Part shown: positions 11,641 through 25,670 of the stretch, one piece after another
How the letters are laid out: every line of letters starts with the position of its first letter
Position numbering within the stretch: position 1 is the first letter of the stretch
NCBI RefSeq assembly: GCF_901709675.1
Contig: NC_051087.1
Span: forward strand, 8,892,884-8,956,883
From: Syngnathus acus
Taxonomy: Eukaryota > Chordata > Actinopteri > Syngnathiformes > Syngnathidae
Direction: 5' to 3'
Length of the DNA stretch: 64,000 nucleotides
The notes under the pieces: model-generated
What the model was told of the DNA's origin: nothing
The model's input: the letters and a program-made list of their open reading frames with translations, nothing else
The model's database searches: none
Made by a program: the position numbers and the translations under genes

Positions 11641-12059
11641 ATTGCACTCAACTATAATAGCCGAAAATTTGTATGAAGTGCACATGAGTTGGAGATTGCT
11701 TAATGTTAGTTACTGCAGGTTAGATATGAATAGATATGAATATTGAGTACTGGAGTGTGTTGCATTTGTGTGTTGCACATATTACTGGGGGGATTATTCT
11801 GGAGTGTAGACTATCTGGACTACTTCTTTCTAACCTTTCGGGCCTGCTGAAAAGGTTTTGAAGGCCCTCCGCACAACGCTGGTATTTGGTAACATTGAAG
11901 CAATCTTGTTAAACGTACAAAATAGAATTTTCATTTGTAGAAAATAACACTTCACCAACGCTTGGAGGTGGGAATTACTAGTATACGTTGCAATAATTGG
12001 ACCGCATACAGTGGCAAATAAAAAATTCCTGGAAAGTACTGGGAAATAATTTTCAAGTC
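11641..12059. other. possible LINE 3' tail, then unassigned
   Basis: Follows the LINE relic directly and leads into the Tc1 relic. The first part may be retrotransposon 3' UTR. No gene seen. Confidence 0.4.
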
Positions 12060-12265
12060 GGCACGATTCACTGGACCCACAGGAAGCCAGACCTGCTGAC
12101 TTGCTCATCCCAAATGCAGTTCATGATCTTGAGGTCAGAGTTTTGCGTAAGTTCTTCCACATGAAATTCATCCGAGCATGCTTTTATGGACCTTACCCGC
12201 ACTAGGGAACAGTCATGCTGGAAGAGAGACGGAATCTTGGCTAGATGAAAAATTACCAATTTGAT
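12060..12265 (-). pseudogene. Tc1/mariner-like transposase relic
   Basis: The - strand reads SLFQHDCSLVRVRSIKACSD, EFHVEELTQNSDLKIMNCIWDE, corresponding in order to the Tc1-like DDE segment (QHD...P.H.ARSIK...F.VEELxWPAQSPDLNPIEHLWDE). The Pro-Asp-Leu-Asn-Pro core is degraded (NSDLKIMN). Only the middle of the transposase is present, so it is a dead fragment. Confidence 0.75.
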
Positions 12266-12442
12266 TGATTGATGTACTGATGAAGTCGCTTGTTGAAATA
12301 TTTTTGTGGGTAGGGACAACAGGTGTGCAGCTCACGCAGCAAAACAGTTACTCAGTTGAGCATATAGACACCTCCCATATATTTATACTATGTTGTCTTT
12401 TCAACCACTTTTGCAATTAGTATGAAATCCCACTGTAAGTAC

Positions 12443-12580
12443 CGTACTTTTTGGGCTATAAGGTGCACCAGACTATAAGTCGCACCAGCTAAAATCCGTG
12501 ATTTTTTTAGTTTTATACTTATATAAGCCGCACCTGACTATAAGCCGCACGTGCGCACGAGTTATTTACATGCAGTTAAT
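12443..12580 (+). mobile_element. end of a MITE-like element (actataagccgcacc family)
   Basis: Starts accgtactttttgggctata, then repeats ctataagtcgcacc, tataagccgcacctg and ctataagccgcacgtg. The same terminal motif occurs at both ends of the element at 57735-58130. No opposite end is visible here; the body may extend to about 13000 but is too decayed to delimit. Confidence 0.6.
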
Positions 12581-12722
12581 GCAGTCATGAAAAAGACTAA
12601 ATCAGTTAGGGCAGTAAAACGAGCCTCTAGGCTCCTCTTATTGCTGTAGATACATGTCCTGCTGTGCTGACCGCACTAGATAAACTCGACCCACTGGTTT
12701 CATGTACAGCACTCTGCAGGAA

Positions 12723-12741
12723 ACACACACACACACACACA
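12723..12741. repeat. (CA)n microsatellite
   Basis: About nine CA units inside the presumed repeat body. Confidence 0.85.
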
Positions 12742-13199
12742 AAGGCGGCACACACTCCACCACTATACAAATACAAGCATGTCTTCGAAGAGCCACAGTA
12801 GTGAAATAAAACATTCAGTTAATCACGGTGGTCCTCAGGGTTTAATTTGACTGAGTCAATAAATACTTGAAAGTTCCCAATAGAGCCTCTAGTGCAGGAC
12901 ATTTGGTCTTAAGCACCACTTGATTTCAATCCAAGGATATAATACACTCTCGCCATCTCCTATATTACTTACAGTACACAACTAGTTTACAATTATTAGT
13001 TTCACATGCACAATACGACATTGCCAACTAATGTAAGATAAAGCTTGTATTTTTACATGTAAATCTAAGTATAGATATTTTTATATAGCAAGAATTATGT
13101 CCATTCATGTATCAAGTGTATGTATCAACAACCCTACTCTAGATGAATATGAGCGTTTGACATAAACAGCCGGACCCACAACAAAAGCCACACTTGGTG

Positions 13200-16100
13200 G
13201 TGAATAATTTCCTTTACTGATGGTTGTTGATCCAACAGGCATCATTAAACTGAACATGTCTATTTACATGTCCTCTTCATCCAATATGTCTTTTTCAACT
13301 CAAAGGATGCTCACGCTGATCTGCTAAACCTGAAACCTAAACCTGACTTCTGTGCAAATCTCCTTTAGTTGTTTTTTCATTATCATTATGATTGAAAGAT
13401 TTGTGCAACAAGCACTTTTGATGCTCATATTAAACATGAAATGAAAAATGACGGGAACTCTCCATGATACCTTATTGCGGATTGTAATTGTGCCTAAATA
13501 TTCAATTAGATTCCAACTATATCCTTGCAGAAAACTTATTTGATTAACTTTTATCCTTCTCCTCACTTTTAACAGTTGGTGAATGGATTTAAATGACACT
13601 ACGAGATATAGAGAGATCCCCTTAGATCAAAACTTGTGCGCTTGGGCAGTGCCTTTTACTCAAACATTATTGAAACATAATACTTTAGGCTTGTACTTAG
13701 TGGATGTTGGCTAATCTTTTTGGAGGACCCCCTTAAAGCTTCCCCTTAGACTGGTTTCTAGAAGATGTTTATATCCTCTGTGCAGAATTAGGCAGAGGAG
13801 AGAGAAACATTTCGTGTTACGTCGATTTGTTCAACATGCGTGAGCCAGTGTGAACGATACAAATCTTTATTAGACACATTCTCTGCTGCGTGCTTTACCA
13901 AAATGGGTCAATCTTACATTTTTTACCTTCCCATGAGCATCCTCTTCCCTCCGCATCGATAGCACTTTACGTCATTACATCATTGGCCAAAGCATCTTCC
14001 TGACACGCGTCCATCTCAAAAGCACTTGCGCATGAACTAGGTCTGAGTTCCGGTGGGAGATGTTAAACATTCTGATTGGCTTGAGCAGACGTTGTTGAGA
14101 CGGCTCGCACGAGAGCTTTCCATTAAATTTGACCTCTGGCACCGAAGGCACCTCCATTATCCCTGCCGGTCCCCGCTGTACGTAAATTGCAGTGAATACT
14201 TGAGATGACCAAAGGTCAGAAGAAAAAAATGAGAAGAAATGACGTATTGAACATAGGTGCGCCCCATGTTTTTCTTTCTGAGCTGAACAATCAAGCATAG
14301 TTTCGGCGGTTTAGATGAGTGGATATATACTGTAGTTCTGGAGATATTGAAAGCATATAAAAAAAAATGCCATGTTCAAAATGATTAAAAAAACCAAATC
14401 CCAAACAGTTGATAAGGAGGAATTGAGTTTACATTTGGAACAACAATTACGAAGCAAATTAGTAGCTGGGTTGATTCATGAAATGAAGCATTGATGAGCT
14501 CCACAACATTGTGCAACCCTGCTGCTTACATTTGTCTAAAAGACATCTTGCATGAGAGCAAAACATGAAGAATGAAGGAAAGGGAAGCACATGATCCAAA
14601 GCATATGACATCATGTGTCAAATATAGTGGGGAAAGTGTTATGGATCCCACATGCTTATCAGTGAGACACTCTACCACGTGTTATTGGATTGCCTGAAAA
14701 GTCTAACAATAAAACACACAGGCACATATTCCATCTATATCCCCCGGTTACAGTAGTTAGTTCATTGATGTCTGTCTGCTGACAGCCTCATGTGGATTTA
14801 ACAGAGCAATAAACAGCCATTGGCTTACTTTCCAAGAGGGGCGAGGACATGAACATCCAACATTGTCACTGACTGTAACGCTTCACTGAAGCTCCTTTAC
14901 CTTGTACAGCTGCTTTGGAGCGTGCCAGATGAGAGCATGGTCGTGAATGTGAATCTTTTCCAAATGTAATTTGCTGGTCCTCACAAGAAGTTCAACATGA
15001 TCTCCCACAGCGTTCTGAAGCGCAACATTGGGTTTTATTCCCTGGAAGAAAAAGCAAGTTCATATTTTAATACATATACGGCAAAGGTACCATCATTTGT
15101 TTGTACTCTTACATTTGAACATTTTGTAATCTGTAATCTCTGTAATTTTATCTCCTGTGGCTCACATGTACACATATGGATGCGGGTGTGCAAAAATCCA
15201 CGCTTCTGGTGTTTATCATTTGTGATCATTTGTCTTTTTTGTTCTTTTACCCTAAATAGTAATAAAAGGTTCAAATTCATCATTCAGTCATCAGAATATA
15301 AAAAATGTTTCTTCTAAAATACAATTGATGTCATGGTCTTCCCACATCTCTGCAGTAAATTATGCTCTTCAGGTGAAAATCACAAACAGACATATCAACC
15401 TCACGTATCTGCTTTAAGAATGTTGGAAGAGATATTATTTAAAATACACAGCATTTTTGTTTTGTCCGTAATCCCCCCTTCAAGGATAGCTGGGACAGAT
15501 TGAGTATACTAAAAAGAAAACATGCACACATTTCACTTTCAAGCTCTGCTCTAGTTTGTCATACAAAATCTGTGAAGTTTTTGCCTACAAAATGAAAACT
15601 GCAAAGTGTTTAAATTCTTTCACTCCTAAATTAAAAAAAAAGATTCTCGATTACATATAGGAGACATATACGTATGTTTGCATGCATCAAACCAGTTGTC
15701 ATCAAATTTTCACAATACGTATGTCCTACTTAAGACTTACATCTTGCAAAGATTAAGTTATTCCAAAAGTCGCAACAATTATGATTGAAATGTGTTCGAC
15801 AATGAAATATTGTGCTGGCATGGCCATTTTAAGCAATTATGTTTTCACAGCTCAAACATGTCGGGGTGTCTGGGTCCAAGAAAGATGCTAAACTGGATGT
15901 ATAATTTTAGAAGCCATTAATTTCCCCTTGACAGACTTTGGGAATGTGCAAACCCACACAACGCATGGTAGAATTTTGAGTTTGTGTGATTGGCAGGACG
16001 TCCTGTCTGCTCTCAGCTTGCTGACAATCTGACAATGCAATGTGCGTTCACGCGTGGCAGTAAACACATCACGCCTCCTCGCTTCTGTCTTCCTGATTCC

Positions 16101-16980
16101 ATCCGGATTCACCTTCTCTCAAGCTCATTGGGTCCACAACGAGAGGCGTTGATCCCACTTGTTCTGGATCACTTGTGGCTGGAATTCCCTACCAAAAAGG
16201 AATCTTCCCTGTCCTGAGAGACAGCTAGACACGTCTTTTTTTTTTTTTTAAGTCACGAGAGGTGGTTTATTTGGAACCCTGTCACACCCGAAGGTGTCCT
16301 CTTACCTCAGCAGCTTCAGTCAAGGTTCAGAGCATTCCGGGATTCTCTTAAACTGGCGGTTTACGGGCAGGGCGGTCAGGCCCGAGATCATCGGAGGTTT
16401 ACGGGTGGCCCATAAATACACTGCTGTGGTTCGAGAGAATTCAAGCTCCCCTCACAGACCCCCTCTTCACTCTTCCTGTCCTCACAGTTGAGAGAAGACC
16501 CCATAAACCTTCCAGTCTTGTTTCCTTCTACTACATGTATGCATTCATATTTCATGTTATCTGGGGGCAAGTTACATTCTTCAGCTTGACTAGTCTTCCC
16601 GTGGAGTGCACATCCCTGGCTTGTCTCACTACAAAGATGTCATTGCACTTTAACAGACTGTTTTCGTCCCATTTGTGTGGAGCACGAGGAGAAAATGACT
16701 TCATTTCTCACTTGACTTATTGCCCTGCGAAACAACAGGATGATATTTTTGTCGCCATTCGAAACCACACATTCATCTGCTCCCGCATGTTGGAGATTTA
16801 TTTTTCTACCAGATTTTTCTACCAGACGTCATATATTTAACAAGATGACCTTGATGGTCACCATGGCAAATACAGAGTCATCTTTTCTATCAGTGTATCA
16901 TGAAATGTATTTTTTATTTTCCTTTATTACATACTGTTGCTTTAAATGACCAAGTCGCTCCTGTTACTGCATGACCTTTT
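13200..16980. other. intergenic, no gene recognised
   Basis: One - strand open frame (13975-14298) looks rather protein-like but has no good splice signals. A GC-richer block lies at about 16260-16500. Otherwise AT-rich, with poly-T at about 16238-16250. Confidence 0.5.
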
Positions 16981-16998
16981 CTGTCCTGGTCTGTCTTT

Positions 16999-17031
16999 AC
17001 AATACGATACGATACGGTACGATACAATACA
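16999..17031. repeat. (ATACG)n-like pentamer repeat
   Basis: Six or seven imperfect ATACG/ATACA units. Confidence 0.8.
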
Positions 17032-17039
17032 ACTGTATT

Positions 17040-19876
17040 TATAAAATATTAATATGTAATTTAAATATGATTATAATTATTATATCGTGCATTCCATACC
17101 AACTGCAGCTATAACAACACGCTTTACATATAACATAATGGTACAACCACAAAGACAGTGAAAACAATAAATTAAAACTTTACTGCTATTTTATCTCAAA
17201 TATTTCCACAGAAAGCATATTTGCACATGGGCCCGGGGTATTTTACACATTTGGACTATTTGTGAGGTTTTGAGGTCAAAGTTTATGGAGGCTGACCTTG
17301 CGTTCGGTCATAATGTCCATCAAAAGAGATCAGCACTCCTGTTTTCTTACCTATGCTGCCACAAATTGGAGGTGACAGCTTCAACTGTGGTCAGGGTCCT
17401 CCATAAAAGCAGCGCTGAGGTCAGTGGCACAGGTTTACAATCCAAGTTATGGTTTACATGACAGATGGCAGAGTTGAAGCAAAATCAACATGTCTTCATC
17501 ATTTATCAAGACAGACAGGACAGGCAAACACCAAAATATATTTGTAGCACAAAGGAGAAGATGATTCGAACAATATAAGTATTAAAAAAATAATAACAAT
17601 GGCGAAACATTACAAAAAACTCATTTTGTGTGATAAATGAATGTCCTCCACTTTGAACTGAAACAGGAGGTGAGTTGCATTGTGGATGGTTCAACATCTT
17701 CACCAGAGCTGTGATTTCATTTTTTTTTTTATCAAGCATCTACTGCCCGCCCAGCTGTGAAAATAAGAAGGGGCCTGCAATACAGGAACATTTATTTTAA
17801 AACAATATGCCTGACTTCTCTCCTGGAGGTGAGATTACTCACTACATATTCAAAGTGCATTCAGTGTTAAACGACTCGGCGCACACTGTCTGCATTAGCT
17901 TGTGTCTTCCTGTGGGTCTGCTGAATGTCCATTTGTCTTTGTGATTCATGTCAGGGAACTGAGAGATCTCTATTCCTCTCGTGGGGTATTAAATCTGGAT
18001 CAAGCTACGAATCGCTCACGCAGTGGCCAAGTGTATGTGAACATAATATCAAAAACACATTTGTATTCCTGAACACACCTAGGATGATTAGTGAATTGCA
18101 TGGAAAAAAATCATTCCCAAAGTCAAAATTGACAAATGCTATTTTTGAGGATGTAATCGCATTGACAAGCAATTTTATCCCAAAAGGCATTTAGCATGTC
18201 TCTGAATTGATTGTAAATCCTGTGTCAGTTTGAGAAACTCCTCACTCGACTTGGCTGTGCTGCTAATTCTCTGTAATTCAATTTAAATGGAAAATCAGTC
18301 AACCATGAAAGGCGACCCGGACTGGCCCTGAGCGATTGCCGCCACCGCAGTCTTGTCAACGAGTCCCGAAAAAGCACTCTGATGAACTTGCTGATAGGAG
18401 AAGAGGGAGTCGCCAGCCCCAGAGACTCAAGTGCGCTGTGTAGTGCTGATGGAGAGTTGATATGGTTTAGGAGAGACAGACTAACAAGATGTAGTAAAAA
18501 CACAGAGAGATAAACAACCGAAGAAATAGGAGAAAACTGTGAAGTTATCAGAAGCCTATTTCCTACTTGAGTTAATCTTTTTTTTAAACTTTCTTTAGCG
18601 GATTACAATTGCATCAATGAACAACACTGCATGGGTAAATCCAGTGGCAAAAATATTTTTTTCTCACCTAAACAGTAAAAATGCTGCTGACAACTTTACT
18701 GTGTCCAGCATATTTCACTCATGAAATAAATGAGCATTGTAAATACAGATTTGAGTTGGACTACATTGCCGAAGGAAAGGACCTCTGTCGCAAAAGTCGG
18801 GAAAAAACGTATGGGAAAAACCGCAAAGAAAAAATCATCTTTAACCTGATTAATTTGTTTAAATTCACCCAAAACCAAGGAGTTGTTTCAAAGTTGTAGA
18901 ACGGTATGAACAGTCAGTGACTACCAAGTCTTACCTCCATTTCAAGCTAAAAACCGATTGAGCAATTTGTGTGTTCCTAAAACTGTAATGGGGTTGTGGT
19001 GCTGCAACTGAACTTTCTCTAATTTCCTGGCACAAAAAAAATCATGGCTTCATGGTCATTTCAGTTTATAGGGATACTCTGGCTCATTGTTCAGCCGCTA
19101 CAAACAAAGCAACAAGGGAACTGGTTTTACGAACTGCTGCAGCAGATGTGTTACAGAGCTGGTGTCCTCACCACAGGCCACACTCTGAAGACTTTTACTG
19201 CAATGAAAAGTGTGTCGCCATCTTTCATCTCCCTTCTTTATTGGGGAAGCTACCAGAAATTGAAGAAAGTGTTGATACAAACTACTTTGAAACTGACTGG
19301 CATTTGTGAGGATTGAAACAGAACGAGGTTACTGATCTTGTGGAGCTTTATCATTACAAGTGAATGCGTGCGGCCTTTGCACTTTGCAGTGGCTCAAAAC
19401 GTTCTTAATGATGTTCATCCAAAGCCTGAATGTCCCAAAAGCTCATTCACACCTCAGTGCTCAAAACTGACCATAGACTTGGAATGATGAAAATGCCCCC
19501 TCTCACAAAATGTATGTGGTCTTTCATTGCAGCTTTGCAGCCTTTGTGGCTCGTCGGCTGGGTCGAGGTGGGTGGCTGCCCGTTTGTGCAGAATAAAACG
19601 TTGGCGTGAAAAGGAGGGCAAAGGAGAACCCTTGTTTACCATTTGCTTGGAAACTTTACAAAACTAACAACCTATAGAGCGCTTTCTAGAGGCGCCAACA
19701 TTTTAGTGTGTGAAAGTCATGGGGTTAATGCGATCCTCAAGGAACCTGGGTTCCACTTGGTGGGTCTGGCTAGTGAAGTGGTTCTTGTTGACTCTGCCTG
19801 TGTGGGTTTGTGTGTGTTGCTGCACTTTTCTGCCGTGGAGACATTTGAACAATCAAGCAACAAGAAGGAAACATAG
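17040..19876. other. intergenic, no gene recognised
   Basis: A GC-richer block at about 18295-18440 is open on the - strand (18225-18503) but resembles no known protein. The rest is AT-rich. Confidence 0.5.
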
Positions 19877-19880
19877 GCTG

Positions 19881-19920
19881 GCTAACTAACTAACTAACCA
19901 ACCAACCAACCAACTAACAA
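19881..19920. repeat. (CTAA)n/(CCAA)n tetranucleotide repeat
   Basis: Alternating CTAA and CCAA units, about ten in all. Confidence 0.9.
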
Positions 19921-22900
19921 CAAAAATCATATCGAGTTTTAGAAATTGATAATTAAAAAATCACAAATGTCTATGCTATTGCCAATACTGTACTAATACG
20001 TAACTAATTGTAAATTTCAAAAATAACTGAATGCTCCTCATTCAAATCTTGTATTTTAAACAACAGTTCATTTTGTGTTTATACTGTATTTAAAGAAATC
20101 ATTTAAATAACCAAATCTGTATTTTTAGAGGGCGAAATGTAATGACTATATTCTTCTATTTACAAAATGTTATACAATTTACAGGTATGGTTTGTTTTTC
20201 GAGAATCTGAAAAAGGTTGATTAAAAATGTGCAAATGTAGCCCTGGTTGAAATTTATTTTGTGATATCAGAGCCTGTTAATAAGAACAGTATGTCAATTG
20301 TTTTTCTTTCTAATAAAATAAGCCGGCAGTTCAAACATAGTTATTGGTCTTTAAACTAGTAAGTTTACTGTAATTGCTACAAAAGCGTTATATCTATTAT
20401 GCTAATTTTGGTACCTTCAGTCTAGTCGTATTTGGAAATATTGTCGTATTTCATCAATTTGTCATTCATGTATTTATAGTCATGTTGTTGTTGTTGTTTT
20501 TTTTGCTGTAGCAGTCGTCCGTGTTTGTCGGGAGATTGGCTGTGGAGATTAAACTAATGCTGATGACTAATGAAGGAAGTATGATTTATGGCATATTGTG
20601 CCCCCTTAGAGGGCAAATTTCCTGTAAGTGCTGATAACACACACTCATGTTTCACTCACATGATGACAACATTTCCCGTAAGGCCTTACTTCTATGGGCT
20701 GTGACCTGCCTTAAAATATACCGGACCAAAGTGGGACACAATACTAACAGCTGGAAAGCCTCCACGCAGGGGCGTAGTTGCTTGGGGGTGATGCATACAT
20801 CCCTTAATTTCGGAATCATTTCTATCTATCAATTTATCTATGCTGTATCTCTCTGTTTCACGAAATATTTCTGCAACCAAACCGCATACTTCTCACTTCT
20901 CTTTTCCAGATGCCAAAAGCAGCGATAATAGTCAGCATGCGGTTTGAGTAACATTTCCAGCGTTATGTTTTCTACCAAGGTTGCAAAAATGATGGTAGCA
21001 AAGAGGCAAATGTAGACATTTGAGAGGCTGCTGGGGTGAATTTCAATTTCTGGTATAGTGGTAGTTAAATAATAGGGGCGACTATGGATGGACTATAGAG
21101 GTACGGAGCCTGTATGCCAACAGAAGCCTTAATCCTCAGACGTGGAGGCATGACCAGACTCCCAACAGTCCTGAGTCTAAACTCAAACAGCTTGACACGC
21201 CGATTGAGACGTATAGATTAGGTCTTTGTTGGAGTGCTCCTTTTTCCTCCAAGTTGGCTCCCTTAAGATGTGTGCAGGGCTAATTTTGTGTATTTTGTGA
21301 CTCGTATTTCTGTGGGAATTTTCTCAGTCAACTCTGAGTTCATCTACAAAACACTGGATATTCATTCTTGGGACATTATGAATGTTAGAATTTATATATC
21401 AAGACGTTTGATATCTTTGTTTTTACATAATATTTTTGATAAAATAATATATTGTCCGCAGTTGAGTTTTGTATCATGATATTTATGTTTTGAAAACAAT
21501 CTCCGTCATTGTGACGGTCCTTAAAAAGAATTTAATTGGGGGTCATTGTGTTTTTGTCTTATCACAGTTGAATAATTCCCACTAAGATGATTTCATGGAT
21601 TGTTTTGGCCAAACATAAAATCATTATTAAATACATGACATGAAGAAGTAGTTTAATTTTCTGATAAATATATTGATGGAAACATCACAAAATTATTTTG
21701 TGTCTCAATTCCTGAATTTGATGATGATGATGATGAGTGAGAGAAGTGAGAGAGAAAGAGGGAGGGAGAGCTTTTATTTTTTTATGCCCTGATGATGGTC
21801 AGATGAAAGAGAAGGTAAAGAGGAAGTGATGGAGGAGAGATTGGTGTTAAGTGGATTGACCCCAGCCTTCATGATTAAGGCCATAAAGACAGCTCTGGCC
21901 ACAGGTTATATTCAGGGATTATTGAAGGCTGTAAAAGGTATATAACAAACAGATCTGAGGATTAGCTAACGCAGACATTCAAGTCAACACCGCTTCGCAT
22001 TCCACACGCTTGAGTTTACCCAGCAGGAAGTTACCAAGCCTGTCTAGCAAAATGTGTGTCTTTGTTGAAAGTGTAAAAAGATGTTAGCATGTGCTGACAG
22101 AAAAATGAACCAAATCTTTGAGAAGAAAAAATGTGGTGATAAAATGACTTTTAAAATTATAATTTCCATCTGTTCAAACACAATTAATTCTGGGATCCTC
22201 GTTGACCTTTTTTAATGGACAATACATTTTCCCAGACAGGATATTAATCTTTTCCAGGGTCAAAGTGTCAACATCTTAAAAGTTTGTAGACAACGCACAC
22301 ATTCACCAATTTTTACAAATGTGAGAGATACCACACATGACAGAAAAAAACATCTCCATGTGTGTTCTTAATTCCCTTATAGTTTGTGGTGTACTCGAGT
22401 ACTGTATTATGCATTTTTTCCGTATTTTTTTGCCACACGTCTGCTGCTTTCGTCAACAGCGGCATAAATGAAATAATTGGCCAATTAACTTGACTTTGCT
22501 GAGTTTATGCAGATCTAAATCAAGATCTAAAGTTGCCCCAGCGTTGCCCCAGCTTAGGTGACGACCAGACAGAATGTGAGGAAAGAATAATGAGAAGCAG
22601 AGCATCATGTTCTAATCACATGCAAGCCTTAGAAACTAAACTTCCACACACGCCAGCCCATGTTGTAGACATCCATTCATCATTGTGCTAATCTTAGTTT
22701 TTGCGTTGAGGGGTTGTGAGGGTCATATGTCATATCATAATATGAAAAACAGTTCATTGTGAGTGTTTGTGTGTGTCGGTGCGTGTGTATTTATGCATGT
22801 GTGTGTTGGTTTCCTCCCCAGTAAGCAGAGGTCTTACTTACATAAATATTTGGTCCCCTCAAGGCAGTTAACGCTGACATATGAATCATAATGCTTGTTA

Positions 22901-23719
22901 AACGGGAGAGTAAATAAACAGCAAAGCGAGTCGTGGAGCCCCGTCGGGCTTCCACTCCCGCCATAAGTCAGTCTGAGCTCCGCCCGCTGCCAACAGACAT
23001 TCTCACCTCTCCACCTGACTTGCTAACCTGCTCCAGCGGATGGAAGCTTTGTTGCTTCGGCGTAAACACGCGTAACACATCGTTGAAGGCTAATGCTTGG
23101 TTTGTTTTTGGAAAGATCATACACTCAGAGGTGGTTCCTTTTATAGGGTTTGTCTTTAGAGGAGGTTTATGGCGCATGGATGGATTTTATGGAAGCCAAA
23201 CAGATGGGAAGAGTGCATACTGGTGGTTTTACAGACATCTTTTGCTTTTATACATACACAAATGTTCATCATCAGAACAACATGGCACATGCCTCAGCGG
23301 TTAGTTTGTCGTCACCTAACCAATGTATACGCCAATCATTTATTCATCTTGTTCGGCGGCACTGTAAAGTATTTCGAGTATTTGCAATATTTTAGAACTG
23401 GTGCTTTCCAGTCGTAGTCACAGATTTACAAAAATGTAAAAATGGCAACTATAGTTGGTAGATGATCGTCTCTAGTTTGTTGACTGTATTGTCAAGGTGC
23501 CAACATAATTTAGATAAAAATGTATTTGCTATCTACCCCAAACATATACATATATTAATATTTTTTGATAATGTCAATCAAAACTGAACATCCGCATCTT
23601 TTTAACAGCAGAATAATTGGCACAGCTCCGGTATTGTATCACATTTGTGTGTTTAGGCTACAAATTCCACAGACAAAATGTATTGATAATTGAAGCAATT
23701 TTTAAATTGGGTTAACCCA

Positions 23720-23754
23720 TATTATTATTATTGTTATTATTATTATTATTATTT
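23720..23754. repeat. (ATT)n microsatellite
   Basis: About eleven units with one interruption (TTG). Confidence 0.9.
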
Positions 23755-25548
23755 CTCTTCACTTTCAATAATGCCAAATGTTGTACATTATACAGTACAT
23801 TTGTGGAATGTAGAGAGAAGCCTTTTAATATAATGCATTGATGCTGAATTTTTTTTATGGTTTTAGCAAAAATTGCATTTAATGCTCACATAGGATGCAC
23901 TCTAATAAACGACCAATATAAAAGGTAATGCTCCTAAACATGAACACTTTCTATACACAAGCCTATAGCCTCAAGCTGAAAAACAAAACCAAACAATAAA
24001 AAAATATAAAGCACAAGAGCTTTGCATTGTTTTGCGGATATATTTGCTAAGACGAAGGATTACGAAACATATACCTTGATTATTGTTTCATACAAGCTCA
24101 ATATGAGACGGCATGATGTGATTTATCCCAGTGAACCTGAGCAAAGACACGCTACAGGGAGAAAGTGCTCTGGCTCCAGCTTGATTTGTGAAACATGATC
24201 TCACCACGGAGACCAACAATGGAGCCCAGATTCCATCAACAACTCACACACCACTACAACCATGACAGCATGACAAAGCTGGAAAATGTTCATGCACTAA
24301 CACCCAAATACTTCTCATTTGTTTGTCTATGTTAAATGTTTTTCATATACATTATAAAGGTGCCAGCATTCATAATTGATCTGCCCATTTAATCCTTCTA
24401 ACTTTTCACCTGCTGCTCTCAACTCCCTTTTGTAAACTGATAGTAGAAAAGCTTGCCCGCAACGCAAACGCACTTTCAGCTGGACCACATAATCCCATCA
24501 GCTATGTTCTTTTTTCCCCCCTCAGGATGCCTGTGTGTAAGTGGTGTCTTCAGTCAGCGCTTCTGACTCCTATCGACCTCAGGCATCCTTTTGTTTGCCG
24601 CTGCAAGGTTGACGTAGTGACCTTTGCCGGCCCTCGTGAGGTCATTGTTTCGCGCCTCTAAGTGCCTCCTGATTGTGGACACAATTCAGTGCTGATAATG
24701 TCTTCCAGAGTCTCTTGCCCTTTTCACACTTGCACGGCAGCATGTCGGCACACATTTCAACACGACACAACACTTACGCAACGGTAACCGCTTGATTCTC
24801 AGATGGAGGAAGAGGAACAAAGGGAGCAGATGCCCTTGTATTGATGACAAGTGCGTTTACATTCACACATGCGCCACCATCCCATGTCCCCACAGTCTCC
24901 TGTTGAAGACCCCCACACCCCACCACTATGGTTACTTGAGCTGTCAACAGATGGGTGAGCCCACACTGTGAGTATTGATTTAGTCCGAGTTGGGAAAACA
25001 AACCAGGTGTCTCCTCTTCCTCTTCTACACCTTCCCCCAGCAACACCCCCATCAGCAGTTTCTATCGTACAATAAGACTGATCGTTTTTATTACATTTTG
25101 CAACTGCAGAAATAGTCTTTAATTACAAAATAAATGCAATAAAATAGAAATCGGGGTACTAGATTACTAATTACAAAGGTGAAATGAGCGAAATACATCA
25201 GTACTAGGCATATGTCGAAGCTGCCCTAAAAGGACACCATTGAAAATTACACACACAAAAATTGGTTTTGTTATGATATTAATCATAAGACACCCTCCAA
25301 AATCATATCATTAATGTTAACTGCAATTTGCTAAAAGATAATTATGATAAATATGAAACTCTGACAATATGTCTCCTGTGTTACCCTTTTGGAATTCAAA
25401 TTAAATAACCTAATAGATATAAAAGAGATACTTTCGTGACTGCTCAAAACTTTCCACCTTCCTTGTACCACAACCCTCTGTTTCAAAATTGCTCTTGATT
25501 TGTAAATGGCAAACTTACTTGTTGTTGGAAAGGCACTGCACAAATATT

Positions 25549-25563
25549 GGGGGGGGGGGGGGG
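25549..25563. repeat. poly-G run (15 G)
   Basis: An uninterrupted G tract, unusual in this AT-rich setting and a likely site of sequencing-length error or quadruplex-like structure. Confidence 0.9.
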
Positions 25564-25639
25564 AAATAATGTGATTAATTTCTACTAAAACACAGTTCTG
25601 GAGATTGCCATCTTTTATGTTCAAGTGAGGTGAGGTTAG

Positions 25640-25670
25640 TAAATAAATAAATAAATAAGTAAATAAATAA
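25640..25670. repeat. (AAAT)n microsatellite
   Basis: Seven or so AAAT units with one AAGT interruption. Confidence 0.9.

Noticed and set aside
22933-23304. 123-codon + strand frame and an opposing - strand frame with a gtgaga donor
   Set aside because: CpG content is slightly raised but no acceptor, domain or consistent frame supports an exon.
24774-25052. 92-codon - strand frame rich in Glu, Gly and Val
   Set aside because: Low-complexity start (EEEEE), no splice signals in a consistent phase, no known family.
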